Below are positions 1 to 8,183 of a DNA stretch of 53,172 bases, piece by piece; position 1 is the stretch's first letter, and every line of letters begins with the position of its first letter. Under the pieces are notes generated by a model that saw only the letters and a list, made by a program, of their open reading frames with translations, did not search any database and was not told the origin of the DNA. The stretch comes from an uncultured Dorea sp. (GTDB lineage Bacteria > Bacillota > Clostridia > Lachnospirales > Lachnospiraceae). The stretch lies in assembly GCA_900543415.1 (NCBI GenBank), contig UQRE01000012.1:1-53172 (forward strand). The letters run 5' to 3'. The translations under genes and the position numbers were made by a program.

Positions 1-201
1 ATTATATCCACGAAAGATTTGTCCAATTTTCTTTTTTATGATTATCTCCGGACTTTTTTTAAGTACAAGCGCGTCAATCCGCGGCGGACTCTTACTCAAA
101 GAATATTCCTCTAATATTTGCAGATATTCCATCTCCTCATGAAAAGTAATGCGAAGAGCGGCAACAAAAGCAGGATGCCATTGTAAATTTTCATTTTTCA
201 T
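1..201 (-). CDS. Partial conserved protein of unknown function, cut by the left edge
   Basis: An open minus-strand frame begins at an ATG at 199-201 and runs off the window without a stop, giving 67 codons. The protein begins MKNENLQWHPAF and contains RIDALVLKK and IGQIFRGYN. This pattern (WHPAF, then a RID-lxxKK stretch, then an IxxIFRxxN stretch) recalls a protein family that is very common in Lachnospiraceae and looks nuclease-like (PD-(D/E)XK or Rpn type); that assignment is from memory and is weak. The start has only a poor Shine-Dalgarno. A nearby out-of-frame ATG at 194 was discarded because it gives no family-like sequence. The gene is separated from the next operon by about 220 bases that hold its promoter and a terminator. 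Confidence 0.55.
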   Translation of the reverse strand, partial: MKNENLQWHPAFVAALRITFHEEMEYLQILEEYSLSKSPPRIDALVLKKSPEIIIKKKIGQIFRGYN

Positions 202-228
202 TTATTCTCATTTTTCATTTATTCTTTT

Positions 229-258
229 AGTATAATACGAATAATTTATCAAGTGCAA
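229..258 (-). promoter_or_regulatory. Predicted sigma-A promoter of the partial gene
   Basis: On the minus strand TTGCAC (253-258) is followed after 18 bases by TATACT (229-234), about 30 bases upstream of the ATG at 201. The match is good but the spacer is slightly long. Confidence 0.45.
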
Positions 259-365
259 CATCTTATTTTAAAGCATTATATAAGCATCACTCTCCTGTTC
301 TGATTTATAAAAAGATTGGGTAAGGTTATTAAAGCCTCTCGGCTCTTAAGAAGATAAGATTAATT

Positions 366-403
366 GAAAAATCTCTCAGCACTTTGTTTTCGACACTGAG
401 AGA
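366..403 (-). terminator. Intrinsic terminator of the cobO-SAS-sfsA/mutY operon
   Basis: CTCTCAG (373-379) pairs with CTGAGAG (396-402). On the minus strand the stem is followed by ATTTTTC, so it ends transcription just past the stop codon at 423. Confidence 0.6.
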
Positions 404-422
404 CTCTTGTTTATCTTATTTA

Positions 423-2150
423 TTATTCTTTTGGCATATACATCTCAAATGCTGCCGGTATCGGATACGTTTTCTCAATCTCATCTGGATGAATAAATAA
501 AAATTCTTTTTTATTTGTCTTTTCCAGTTCATCCACCCTTATATCATAGCCGATCATATGCCACTCAACATGGCTGAAAATATGTTTTGCCGCAGGCAGC
601 TTTTTAATCCGGATCGGTGAAAGTCCAATTTCTTTACAATAATTCTCCACTTCTTTTCTGCTCAAATGTTCCGGAACATTAGGCAGTTCATAAAGCCCTG
701 CCAAAAGCCCTTTTTTATCTCGTTTTCCAATGGCAATCTCTTCTTCATCCCGAAATACAAGCACTGTCTTTTTTTCTATGCGTCTTGCCTTTGCTTTCTT
801 CTTAACCGGAAATTCACTGATTCGTCCTTCTTCCCTTGCTCTGCATAAATGTGCAACAGGACATTCACTGCATTTAGGTTCTCCATTCGGCACACAGACA
901 ATTGCCCCCAATTCAATCAGTCCTTGATTAAAATCGCTGGACGCCTCTTTGGGAATCACTTCTCGAAGCATCTTCTCTATCTTTGTCTTTGTGCTTTGTT
1001 TCATAATATCTGAATCGTCTGCCAAAATTCTCGTAATCACACGCAGCACATTTCCATCCACCGCTGGTTCTGGCTTTCCAAAAGCAAAAGAGCTGATTGC
1101 TCCTGCAGTATAACTTCCAATTCCGGTAAGAGAACGTATTTCTTCATAATCAGATGGAAATACACCATGATAATCTATCATAACCTGTCTGGCAGCTTTC
1201 TGCATATTCCGCACTCGATTATAATAGCCCAGTCCTTCCCACAATTTTAACAACTGATCTTCCTCTGCCTCCGCAAGAGACTGAACATCCGGAAGAGCCT
1301 TTAAAAATCGATCATAATAACCTTTTACTGCTTCCACCCTTGTCTGTTGCAGCATAATCTCCGAAATCCATACGCGGTAGGCTTCCGGATTATTTCTCCA
1401 CGGAAGATCACGCTTATTCTTCCGATACCACTGAACCAAGGGTTCCCTCATCTCATATAACTGCGGACACTCTAAGATTACCGGTATCTCCTCTGCAATC
1501 TCAATCGAATCTTCTGTTACATAACAATCATATGCAAGAATCTTCACACCATTTTCTTCCGCCTCTTTGAGCGCATCTGCAAATGCCGGATGTGTCTGTC
1601 TGTTCGGTGTAAAATAACGCACGCCCTTCATCTGGATCACAAAAAACACATAAGCTTCATATCCGTCTTTGACCGCCTTTTGAAGTTCTTCCACATGCTT
1701 AACCGCTCGTTCGCTTGGCGCGTCCGGGAAACGTACTACCCCATCCTCTTCTAAAGTAACACCTTTGACTTCAATAAAAATCTTCCGTTCTCCTGCTTCC
1801 ACATATAGATCAAACCGAGAATTACCATACGTATATTCCGGACGGATACAAGTAATATTTTCAAGCAAATGCCCTTGCTCCAGCCACTCTTTGACAACTC
1901 GATTGGGAATCTGGGAATCCATATTAATCATACGTTTCCCCTTCTCTACTGCGATCAGGTCCCATTTTGTTTTTCGCTCTTTCTTATCACTTTCCTGAAC
2001 ATATACGCAGGCGCCTGCTTTTAAGAGTTCCGCACATCTCCCGGTATTTTTCACATGTACGACTTCTTCTTCACCGTTCAATTCCACATACGCTTTGAAT
2101 CGATTCGGTCTGCTTATAAATTTCCCTTTTGTAATATTCTCGTACTTCAT
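423..2150 (-). CDS. mutY: Fusion of SfsA nuclease-like domain and A/G-specific adenine glycosylase MutY
   Basis: This 575-residue protein joins two normally separate enzymes. Residues 1 to about 228 match SfsA (sugar fermentation stimulation family, proposed DNA/RNA nuclease), with RPNRF, HVKNTGRC, FIEVKGVT and RFPDAPSERA. From about residue 232 it is MutY, which removes adenine mispaired with 8-oxoguanine: EIMLQQTR, the helix-hairpin-helix LTGIGSYTAGA, catalytic Asp in AVDGNV, and four cysteines for a [4Fe-4S] cluster (C-x7-C-x2-C-x5-C). The last ~110 residues look like the NUDIX-type 8-oxoG recognition domain (HIFSHVEWHM). The start at 2150 is preferred over 2183 because it overlaps the stop of the upstream synthetase as ATGA and has GAGAAG upstream. 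No frameshift or stop separates the halves. Confidence 0.9.
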   Translation of the reverse strand: MKYENITKGKFISRPNRFKAYVELNGEEEVVHVKNTGRCAELLKAGACVYVQESDKKERKTKWDLIAVEKGKRMINMDSQIPNRVVKEWLEQGHLLENITCIRPEYTYGNSRFDLYVEAGERKIFIEVKGVTLEEDGVVRFPDAPSERAVKHVEELQKAVKDGYEAYVFFVIQMKGVRYFTPNRQTHPAFADALKEAEENGVKILAYDCYVTEDSIEIAEEIPVILECPQLYEMREPLVQWYRKNKRDLPWRNNPEAYRVWISEIMLQQTRVEAVKGYYDRFLKALPDVQSLAEAEEDQLLKLWEGLGYYNRVRNMQKAARQVMIDYHGVFPSDYEEIRSLTGIGSYTAGAISSFAFGKPEPAVDGNVLRVITRILADDSDIMKQSTKTKIEKMLREVIPKEASSDFNQGLIELGAIVCVPNGEPKCSECPVAHLCRAREEGRISEFPVKKKAKARRIEKKTVLVFRDEEEIAIGKRDKKGLLAGLYELPNVPEHLSRKEVENYCKEIGLSPIRIKKLPAAKHIFSHVEWHMIGYDIRVDELEKTNKKEFLFIHPDEIEKTYPIPAAFEMYMPKE

Positions 2151-2803
2151 GACTGCTGTTCTTCTCGCTGCTTTCTTAAACATGCCAAAATCTCTTCATT
2201 TAAGGACAGCATTTTTTCATCTAAAGTTGTTACCATATCCGCACATTCCCGAAGTTCACGACTAATGTGATCCGGTGCATTGCCTTCAAATTTATAATAG
2301 ATCTTGTGCTCCAGACTTGCCCAGAAGTCCATAGCGATCGTTCGGATCTGAATTTCTACCTTTGTATCGACTACACTATCCGATAAAAAAATCGGCACCG
2401 ATACAAGCATATGGTAACTTTTATAACCGCTTTCTTTTGGATTTTTAATATAATCCTTAACCGCCAGTACTTTTAGATCGCTCTGATTTCCAATCATACC
2501 TGCCAAACGGTAAATATCGGAAGTGAACGAACAGATCAAACGGACTCCGGCAATGTCATTAATATATTTCACCATATTTTCAATGGAAGTTTCATGTCCG
2601 TACCGTTTCAATTTTTTCACAATACTCTCTGGCGTCTTAATTCTTGTCTTAATATGCTCAATGGGATTATACTGATGAACATGTTGAAATTCATCATTTA
2701 AAATCTCTAATTTTGTCCCCACTTCTTTTAACGCTGCGTTATACAGGAACATGATCGTCTTCCAGCTATCCACATCTTCGTAATTTTTGATCGTTGTATT
2801 CAT
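2147..2803 (-). CDS. Small alarmone synthetase, (p)ppGpp synthetase of the RelQ/YjbM type
   Basis: A 218-residue protein with only the RelA/SpoT synthetase domain; no HD hydrolase, TGS or ACT domain is present. Recognisable motifs are the TRIKTPESIVKKLKR substrate-binding helix, NDIAGVRLIC, KDYIKNPKESGYKSYH and VEIQIRT, followed by ASLEHKIYYK. The family makes pppGpp/ppGpp from ATP and GTP/GDP in the cytoplasm under stress, with no ribosome needed. The ATG at 2803 is preferred over the one at 2809 because AGGAG is then eight rather than two bases away. It lies between cobO and the sfsA-mutY fusion, whose start codon overlaps its stop. A separate HD-type alarmone hydrolase candidate is encoded at 48627-49166. 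Confidence 0.9.
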   Translation of the reverse strand: MNTTIKNYEDVDSWKTIMFLYNAALKEVGTKLEILNDEFQHVHQYNPIEHIKTRIKTPESIVKKLKRYGHETSIENMVKYINDIAGVRLICSFTSDIYRLAGMIGNQSDLKVLAVKDYIKNPKESGYKSYHMLVSVPIFLSDSVVDTKVEIQIRTIAMDFWASLEHKIYYKFEGNAPDHISRELRECADMVTTLDEKMLSLNEEILACLRKQREEQQS

Positions 2804-2829
2804 ATTCATGTCTCCTTGTACTATATTTT

Positions 2830-3354
2830 TTAATATTCGATTCCCTCTCTGGCTGACAGTCCTTGATCGAAAGGATGCTTGATCTTCATCATTTCCGTCA
2901 CGTAATCGGCAATTCCCAGCATTCGTTCTGACACATCATGACCGGTCATAATAATCTCAAGTCCTCTTGGTTTTTGCTCCAGAAAACGGAGCAATTTGTC
3001 TTCATTTAAAAGCCCGAGCTGTACCGCACACAAAATCTCGTCTAAAAACAGTACGTCAAACGGACTGCAAAACTTCACGATCTCGTCCAGTGCTTTGGTA
3101 TTATAATGCTTAAGTTCTGCCTTTTCCTCTCCATTCATCTGATTGAAAAATTTTATCTTTTCTCTTCCGGGAAGGCAGGTAATATTCGGAATCTGTTCCA
3201 GAATAACCCTCTCACTGGAAGAATTATCTTTTAAAAATTGAAACACAAGTACACGAAGCCCACTGCCCGCAGCGCGGACAATCTGCCCCACTGCTGCTGT
3301 CGTCTTGCCTTTTCCGTTTCCATAATAGATGTGAATCTTGCCGGTGCCTGTCAT
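2830..3354 (-). CDS. cobO: Cob(I)yrinic acid a,c-diamide adenosyltransferase (CobO/BtuR type)
   Basis: A 174-residue protein with an N-terminal P-loop GNGKGKTTAA, the typical VLVFQFLK strand, FLDEILCA (Walker B region) and EIIMTGHDVSE. The family transfers the 5'-deoxyadenosyl group of ATP to cob(I)alamin or cobyrinic acid diamide, for B12 synthesis or salvage. Its length is normal for the family. A strong AGGAGG sits seven bases before the ATG. It is the first gene of a three-gene minus-strand operon with an alarmone synthetase and sfsA-mutY. No other B12 genes are seen in the window, and I see no cobalamin riboswitch before it, so it may serve salvage. Confidence 0.9.
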   Translation of the reverse strand: MTGTGKIHIYYGNGKGKTTAAVGQIVRAAGSGLRVLVFQFLKDNSSSERVILEQIPNITCLPGREKIKFFNQMNGEEKAELKHYNTKALDEIVKFCSPFDVLFLDEILCAVQLGLLNEDKLLRFLEQKPRGLEIIMTGHDVSERMLGIADYVTEMMKIKHPFDQGLSAREGIEY

Positions 3355-3384
3355 GTACTGTCCTCCTAATTTACATAAAATCTC

Positions 3385-3490
3385 GCCTTCACTGCCTCGT
3401 GCTCTCGCACTCGGTACTGCGCCCGCACTGCTCTCCTCGCACTGCCTCGTACCTCGTGCTCTCGCACTCGGTACTGGGGCTCTCGCCCCA
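3385..3490. repeat. GC-rich imperfect tandem repeat with short hairpin
   Basis: A 22-base unit beginning CGTGCTCTCGCACTCGG occurs at 3398-3419 and again at 3455-3476. ACTGCCTCGT recurs at 3391 and 3441. It ends in a small hairpin TGGGGC-TCTC-GCCCCA (3475-3490). Composition and repetitiveness are unlike the neighbouring genes. From memory, similar strings recur in intergenic regions of Lachnospiraceae genomes, which would make it a dispersed repeat; this was not checked. Confidence 0.6.
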
Positions 3491-3492
3491 TC

Positions 3493-3565
3493 ATAAGCAA
3501 CAAAAGAGGATATTCCTGCAAGCAGATATCCTCTTTCATTCCTTATGGCACTGCTCGTTGCTTAT
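3493..3565. terminator. Nested inverted repeats acting as terminator of the EIIC gene
   Basis: The outer arms ATAAGCAAC (3493-3501) and GTTGCTTAT (3557-3565) are perfectly complementary. Inside, AAAGAGGATAT (3503-3513) pairs with ATATCCTCTTT (3526-3536), and the loop itself holds CTGC-AA-GCAG. On the minus strand the inner stem runs into a T-rich tail, just past the EIIC stop codon at 3572. Confidence 0.65.
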
Positions 3566-3571
3566 AGTATA

Positions 3572-4636
3572 TCATACATCGAGTTTCATATCACCATTTT
3601 TGATCCATCCTTTTTTGCGCATGTATTCGCTGATGCCTAGGGTGACGATAGCGGGCAGAATGATTTGAATGATGAATATTTTGATCAGTACGGTGGCTGC
3701 CGGTTCTGTCTGGATCATGGTCTGCCATGTCATGATCTGTCCGACCAGTCCTGCGGTTCCCATTCCCGAACCGGTTGCGTTACTTGTCATGTGGAAGATC
3801 ATTGTTCCCACCGGTCCTAAAATGGCGCTTGAAAGAATGGCTGGAAGCCAAATAATCGGCTTTTTGACAATATTAGGTACTTGCAGCATAGACGTTCCGA
3901 TTCCCTGTGCAAGAAGTCCTCCAAATTTATTTTCTCGATAGCTTGCCACTGCAAACCCTACCATATTACAACAACACCCTATAGTTGCCGCTCCTGCGGC
4001 AAGACCTGACAGATTCAAAATAATCCCCAGTGCGGCAGAGCTGATTGGAAGTGTAAGGATCATACCCATTAACACAGATACTACTACTCCCATCAAAAGC
4101 GGTTGCTGCTCTGTGCCCCAGTTGATGAGAGAACCAAGCCACGCCATGAATCTGGAAATCGGAGGACCAAGCAATATTCCTACAAAAGATCCGGTTCCGA
4201 TAGTAACAATCGGCGTGATCAGAATATCAATCTTTGTTTTCCCTGCCACTATATGTCCAAAAACGATTCCCACATAAGCTGCTAGAAACGCTCCCAGCGG
4301 TTCTCCCGGTCCTGCATATACCATAGCTCCATCTACAAGCACTTTCCCGGCTAATACATTTCCGGCAAAGGCACCCATCATCCCCGCAGTTGCCGCAGAC
4401 ACTACGACAAGCGCACTTTCTTTAAAGCGAAAAGCAAGCGCTGCTCCGATGCCTGCTCCTGTTAAAGACGCCGCCACTTTCCCAGCCAGAAATACAAGTG
4501 TTCCTACCTGTCCGGGAATCAGATTACCGATCTGCTGAATGATCGTCCCAATAATAAGAGTTGCAAAAAGCCCCTGTGCCATTGCACTCAATCCGTCAAT
4601 AAAAATTTTATCTAATGCTTTCTTAATACTGTTCAT
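3572..4636 (-). CDS. PTS_EIIC_2-like membrane transporter (orphan EIIC)
   Basis: A 354-residue, very hydrophobic protein with about ten membrane segments and conserved-looking glycine-rich loops (GPPISRFMAW, FHMTSNATGSGMGTAG). It resembles the PF13303 'PTS transporter subunit IIC' family, which is related to sugar-specific phosphotransferase permeases but is usually encoded without EIIA or EIIB partners, as here. The substrate is unknown. The ATG at 4636 is preferred over the adjacent GTG at 4639 because AGGAG is then eight bases away. It is transcribed alone, ends in a strong terminator, and is divergent from the ECF sigma gene. Confidence 0.8.
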   Translation of the reverse strand: MNSIKKALDKIFIDGLSAMAQGLFATLIIGTIIQQIGNLIPGQVGTLVFLAGKVAASLTGAGIGAALAFRFKESALVVVSAATAGMMGAFAGNVLAGKVLVDGAMVYAGPGEPLGAFLAAYVGIVFGHIVAGKTKIDILITPIVTIGTGSFVGILLGPPISRFMAWLGSLINWGTEQQPLLMGVVVSVLMGMILTLPISSAALGIILNLSGLAAGAATIGCCCNMVGFAVASYRENKFGGLLAQGIGTSMLQVPNIVKKPIIWLPAILSSAILGPVGTMIFHMTSNATGSGMGTAGLVGQIMTWQTMIQTEPAATVLIKIFIIQIILPAIVTLGISEYMRKKGWIKNGDMKLDV

Positions 4637-4794
4637 CACTTACTCTCCTTGTACTCAAAGACAAATCTTATTCATACACCACTGTCTTGTCACTTGAAAA
4701 ATTTTATCATACCGCTTTTATAAAAGCAAGACAGGACGCTATAATCATACAGTTCTACTACATCTTATACTATAAAACCTCCGAAAAATTTTCT

Positions 4795-4825
4795 GTCATT
4801 TTTTAGCAAAAATGTATGCTATAAT
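4795..4825 (+). promoter_or_regulatory. Extended -10 promoter of the ECF sigma operon
   Basis: A perfect TATAAT at 4820-4825 is preceded by TGC, forming an extended -10 (TGNTATAAT). The -35 region is weak (CTGTCA at 4795-4800). It lies about 65 bases before the start codon. No typical ECF autoregulatory AAC motif was noticed. Confidence 0.55.
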
Positions 4826-4889
4826 TTTGTAACAAAATGGAAATTTATGCGTCTTATGGATGAAGAAACAAAAATAGGAGGTGTGGAAC

Positions 4890-5435
4890 ATGGACATGCA
4901 ATTTGAAAAAATCTATGAACAATTTTTTAAAGATGTGTATTTGTACATATTTGCATTAAGCCGAGACCCACATCTTGCCGAAGATATCACTCAGGAAACA
5001 TTTTTCAAAGCAATGAAAGGGCTGAAACATTTCCGAGGAGACTGTTCTGTCAAATCATGGCTATGCCAGATCGCTAAAAATCTCTATCTCTCACATGTGC
5101 GAAAGAACAAGAATGGTACTCTTGAACTGCCAGAAACCCTTCCGTCTGATATCGACTTGGAGCGTTCTTTTACCAATCGAGAAACCGCTATTTCCATCTA
5201 TCGGATTCTTCACATACTGGAAGAACCGTACAAAGAAGTGTTCACTCTACGGACATTGGGAAATTTAAGTTACCGCGAAATTGCTGACATCTTCGGCAAA
5301 CAGGAAAACTGGGCGAGAGTCACCTATCATCGTGCAAAGCTTAAGATTCGAGAAGCTCTTGTCTCCAGTGAGCCCACACACATTTACCCGAAAGGAGGAA
5401 CCACTCATGACCAGCACAAATACACTTCCCTGTGA
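4890..5435 (+). CDS. ECF-type RNA polymerase sigma factor
   Basis: A 181-residue protein with the two-domain ECF layout. Region 2 contains FKDVYLYIFALSRDPHLAED and ITQETFFKAMK, with the FRGDCSVKSWLCQIAKN helix (region 2.4). Region 4 has EPYKEVFTLRTLGNLSYREIADIFGK as the helix-turn-helix that binds the -35. The ATG at 4890 is chosen because AGGAGG lies eight bases upstream; the in-frame GTG at 4881 overlaps that site. The 3' end overlaps the next gene, a zinc-binding membrane anti-sigma factor, by 29 bases, so the pair is very probably a sigma/anti-sigma module sensing an envelope signal. Confidence 0.92.
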   Translation: MDMQFEKIYEQFFKDVYLYIFALSRDPHLAEDITQETFFKAMKGLKHFRGDCSVKSWLCQIAKNLYLSHVRKNKNGTLELPETLPSDIDLERSFTNRETAISIYRILHILEEPYKEVFTLRTLGNLSYREIADIFGKQENWARVTYHRAKLKIREALVSSEPTHIYPKGGTTHDQHKYTSL

Positions 5436-6285
5436 ATTGATACAGGATCTTCTTCCACTCTACGAAGATGGGCTGTGCAGCGAAAGAAGCCGTGATCTGA
5501 TTGAAGAACACTTATCAGAATGTGAAACCTGTCGAAATATTTATAAAACTATACATGAGGAAATTCATGTCACTGCGCCTGTTTCTGAAAACAGCGCTGA
5601 GGCTGAATCCTTTACACAGACTGCGCAGGCTGATATTTTAAAAAAATTATCTCGAAAACTTCGGCAAGACAAATTATTTGCCGGCGGCTGTATGTTGATC
5701 ATAGGTCTCGTTTTAGCGATTCTGTTCTCATGGTTAAGTGAAACGATGTTTTTTGACAGCCAGTTTGGAACTGTCCCGATTGTTGATTACCGGATTAATG
5801 CAGAAGACATTACTGTAACGGAACTATATGAACTGAAAAACGGAGATATTTACTGTACCTTGGACAGCCGGAAACCATTATCCATCATAACCTCTTCCGC
5901 AGAAATACTTGTACCACAAAAATATGAAGACCGCACTTACGAAGAGGGATGGCAAACTGTAAGCGGAAAGGTTCGTTTCCGGGACAAACTTGACGGCGGC
6001 AGTCTCACTTATACACAGTTCTCGGCTATCTTCCATCGAACAGAAGCTTTAACCTCTCCGGAAACCGGAGACGCCATTACTCATGAAAGCTCCGCTCTTT
6101 ATTATGAGGGAAAAGATGATGAGAGAAAGCTGATCTGGAAGAAAGGACAAGACATAAAACAGGCGCCTGCATCCATCGAGAAAAAAGCAGAACTGGAAAA
6201 ACAAAGAAATGAAGTTTCTGCCAACACAGACGAGCTTATTACTGTCATTTTCCCGGAGGATACTCGTTTTATAACAAATGACTAA
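5407..6285 (+). CDS. Membrane-anchored zinc-finger anti-sigma factor
   Basis: A 292-residue protein. The N-terminal ~50 residues form a ZAS-type anti-sigma domain (ELIQDLLPLYEDGLCSERS, then H35-x3-C39-x2-C42). One membrane segment follows at about 133-155 (GGCMLIIGLVLAILFSWL) and then a ~135-residue extracytoplasmic domain of no recognised family. The expected role is to hold the upstream ECF sigma factor at the membrane until a surface signal arrives. The start at 5407 has AAGGAGG nearby and sits inside the 3' end of the sigma gene; a longer frame back to 5281 only overlaps sigma coding sequence. What the outer domain senses is unknown. Confidence 0.88.
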   Translation: MTSTNTLPCELIQDLLPLYEDGLCSERSRDLIEEHLSECETCRNIYKTIHEEIHVTAPVSENSAEAESFTQTAQADILKKLSRKLRQDKLFAGGCMLIIGLVLAILFSWLSETMFFDSQFGTVPIVDYRINAEDITVTELYELKNGDIYCTLDSRKPLSIITSSAEILVPQKYEDRTYEEGWQTVSGKVRFRDKLDGGSLTYTQFSAIFHRTEALTSPETGDAITHESSALYYEGKDDERKLIWKKGQDIKQAPASIEKKAELEKQRNEVSANTDELITVIFPEDTRFITND

Positions 6286-6320
6286 GGGCTCTCTTCCTTT
6301 TCGCAAGCTTTATTCTATCC

Positions 6321-6349
6321 TTTACATTCTTCGCAAAAAAGGCTATACT
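6321..6349 (+). promoter_or_regulatory. Sigma-A promoter of the 87-residue gene
   Basis: TTTACA (6321-6326) and TATACT (6344-6349) are separated by exactly 17 bases and lie about 30 bases upstream of the ATG at 6381, just after the anti-sigma stop codon. The next gene therefore has its own transcript. Confidence 0.65.
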
Positions 6350-6380
6350 TGGTTCATTATAGAAGAAATGAGGACAGATC

Positions 6381-6644
6381 ATGTTTCGTTTATGGGGAAA
6401 AGAATTTAAGGACAACCGGATGCTTCGAGATACGGTTATCTGCGACGAATCCGATGACACAAGAACACATAAGATCTTTCACGCGCTGGATGAGATCTGT
6501 TATGAATTTGACTTGAGTAAGCCAATCTGGCTCGACTCTACCATCGAGGAATTTAAGCGTCACGACAAAGCGCGCTTCTATCAGGATAATTTCGTGGATT
6601 CTATTGATTTTGATTATCTGGAAATCCATGTGATCGAAGAATAA
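6381..6644 (+). CDS. Small conserved-looking protein of unknown function (87 aa)
   Basis: An acidic, soluble 87-residue protein (MFRLWGKEFKDN...) rich in Asp and Glu, with the segment CDESDDTRTHKIFHALDEICYEF and a C-terminus EIHVIEE. I recognise no domain. Coding status is supported by its own promoter, a GAGGAC-type ribosome binding site before the ATG, and a strong terminator right after the stop. The sequence DNRMLRDTVICDE reads like a 'resist/modify' type small cytoplasmic protein found in Lachnospiraceae, but no function is proposed. Confidence 0.75.
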   Translation: MFRLWGKEFKDNRMLRDTVICDESDDTRTHKIFHALDEICYEFDLSKPIWLDSTIEEFKRHDKARFYQDNFVDSIDFDYLEIHVIEE

Positions 6645-6670
6645 TCGTCAGAAAAATCATAATATATAGC

Positions 6671-6724
6671 AAAAGGGGATAAGATGCAGTTTGTCACATA
6701 AAACTGCACCTTATCCTCTTTTCT
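6671..6724. terminator. Bidirectional intrinsic terminator
   Basis: AAAGGGGATAAGATGCAGTTT pairs with AAACTGCACCTTATCC across a short loop, with A-rich and T-rich flanks on either side. It serves the 87-residue gene on the plus strand and the ABC permease on the minus strand. Confidence 0.75.
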
Positions 6725-6767
6725 TCTCGTCTTCTTCGTTCCCGGTCTTCTCTTTGACAACAGTTCT

Positions 6768-8183
6768 CTAATGCCTGATCGCTTCCAGCGGACTTAATTT
6801 CATCGCTCTCTTCGCCGGAAAATATCCGGCAAGAAGTCCGACCAACATCGCAAATCCTATAGATGCCAGCATCAGCCAAATCGGAATATAAGAGATCTGC
6901 GCCATTCCATTCATAACTCCTGCACTTGACGCCAATGTATTGATAGCTGCCGATATAAGAAAACTCAGAATATTTCCGATCACGCCGCCAAATAGCCCAA
7001 TCAATCCCGCCTCCATCAAGAACATTTTCCGGATATTTTTGAGACTGCATCCAAGCACCTTCATAACACCGATTTCTTTCGTCCTCTCGTAAATGGACAT
7101 CATCATCGTATTCGCAATACCGATGGCGGCTACAAATAAAGAGACTGCACCAATACCGCCAAGAACTGCCTGTATGATTGCCATCTGACGTTTCATGCTG
7201 TCCATCAGCTCTGCGTTTGTTTCCACCTGATATCCCATCTCTTTGATCTGGTTGCTGACTGTAGTGACATGATCTGCCTCATCCACTTTCACTTCTGCGT
7301 AAGTATAGCAGAATTTATTCATAGGTTTCCCGTTTTTCGTCTGCGGCTGTCCCGGAATTGCTCTGCCTGAAAATTCCTTTTTCAAAAGCTGCTTTAATGT
7401 TTCCAGATCGCAAAACGCATAATTGGAATTGGCATTGTACCCATCAATACCACCTGCAACAACACCGCTTGCTTTCACTACATGCTTCTGCACCTGTATC
7501 GGCTTTGCGGAAGTTTCGCCGCCTTCTGCTCCTTCTTCACTGCTTCCTGCATCAAGAGGTGATCTCTCCTGCGAAGAATGGTAATTATCCATATCAAGAA
7601 TCAGGAACAGGGAGTCTTTGGCAAGATTAATATCCGGCAGTTCCCCGGTATCCCAATATCCATTTCCGCTTCCCTTTTCTGTAAAATTCGTCAGAAGCTG
7701 ATTGCCATATACCAATTCCAACTGCCCTCTGTTTGATTCAGGGAGCTGTCCTTCTTCCAGATCAATCTTCCGGCTCTTTAATCCTTCCGGTGTCATAGCC
7801 AGCAGCTCTGTATATCCTTCATAAGATCCTTTTAACAAAAGCACCGACATCTGATATACCGGCTGAGCGCTCTCCACATGTTCAATCTTTCCTAATGTCT
7901 CTATGCAATGATCATCCACATATTCCTCTGATGCTTCCTGCTCTTCGCCTCCCATGCTATGCCCCATCACCTCTTCACTTCCGGCCCCGTATACTTTAAT
8001 CGTCGTTAAGCCTCCATATTGCTCAATTTCCTGATACATGGATTTCTGCATGCCAAGACCAAGCGACACCATGACTACGATAGATGCTGTACCTATGACA
8101 ACTCCAAGGACCGTTAAAAATGTTCGCAGCTTTCTCCGTCTCAGATTACTGCTGCTCATCCTCAGAAGTTCCGTCAAGTTCAT
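6768..8183 (-). CDS. MacB/FtsX-type ABC transporter permease
   Basis: A 471-residue permease with the MacB layout: an N-terminal membrane helix after RRRKLRTFLTVLGVVIGTASIV, a large extracytoplasmic domain of about 280 residues, and three C-terminal membrane helices including the FtsX signature (TMMMSIYERTKEIGVMKVLG). It ends with the usual PAKRAMKLSPLEAIRH. Such permeases do not carry substrate through the membrane; they transmit force to partners outside. The ATG at 8183 has GAGGAG seven bases away and is preferred over 8204. It overlaps the upstream exported-protein gene by 38 bases, completing a three-gene ATPase-adaptor-permease operon. Confidence 0.9.
   Translation of the reverse strand: MNLTELLRMSSSNLRRRKLRTFLTVLGVVIGTASIVVMVSLGLGMQKSMYQEIEQYGGLTTIKVYGAGSEEVMGHSMGGEEQEASEEYVDDHCIETLGKIEHVESAQPVYQMSVLLLKGSYEGYTELLAMTPEGLKSRKIDLEEGQLPESNRGQLELVYGNQLLTNFTEKGSGNGYWDTGELPDINLAKDSLFLILDMDNYHSSQERSPLDAGSSEEGAEGGETSAKPIQVQKHVVKASGVVAGGIDGYNANSNYAFCDLETLKQLLKKEFSGRAIPGQPQTKNGKPMNKFCYTYAEVKVDEADHVTTVSNQIKEMGYQVETNAELMDSMKRQMAIIQAVLGGIGAVSLFVAAIGIANTMMMSIYERTKEIGVMKVLGCSLKNIRKMFLMEAGLIGLFGGVIGNILSFLISAAINTLASSAGVMNGMAQISYIPIWLMLASIGFAMLVGLLAGYFPAKRAMKLSPLEAIRH

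Noticed and set aside
3385..3490. Possible small CRISPR array
   Set aside because: Units are imperfect, spacing is irregular, spacers are not unique and no cas genes are present.
3365..3490. Cobalamin riboswitch before cobO
   Set aside because: No B12-box or long structured leader is visible; the region is short and filled by the repeat.
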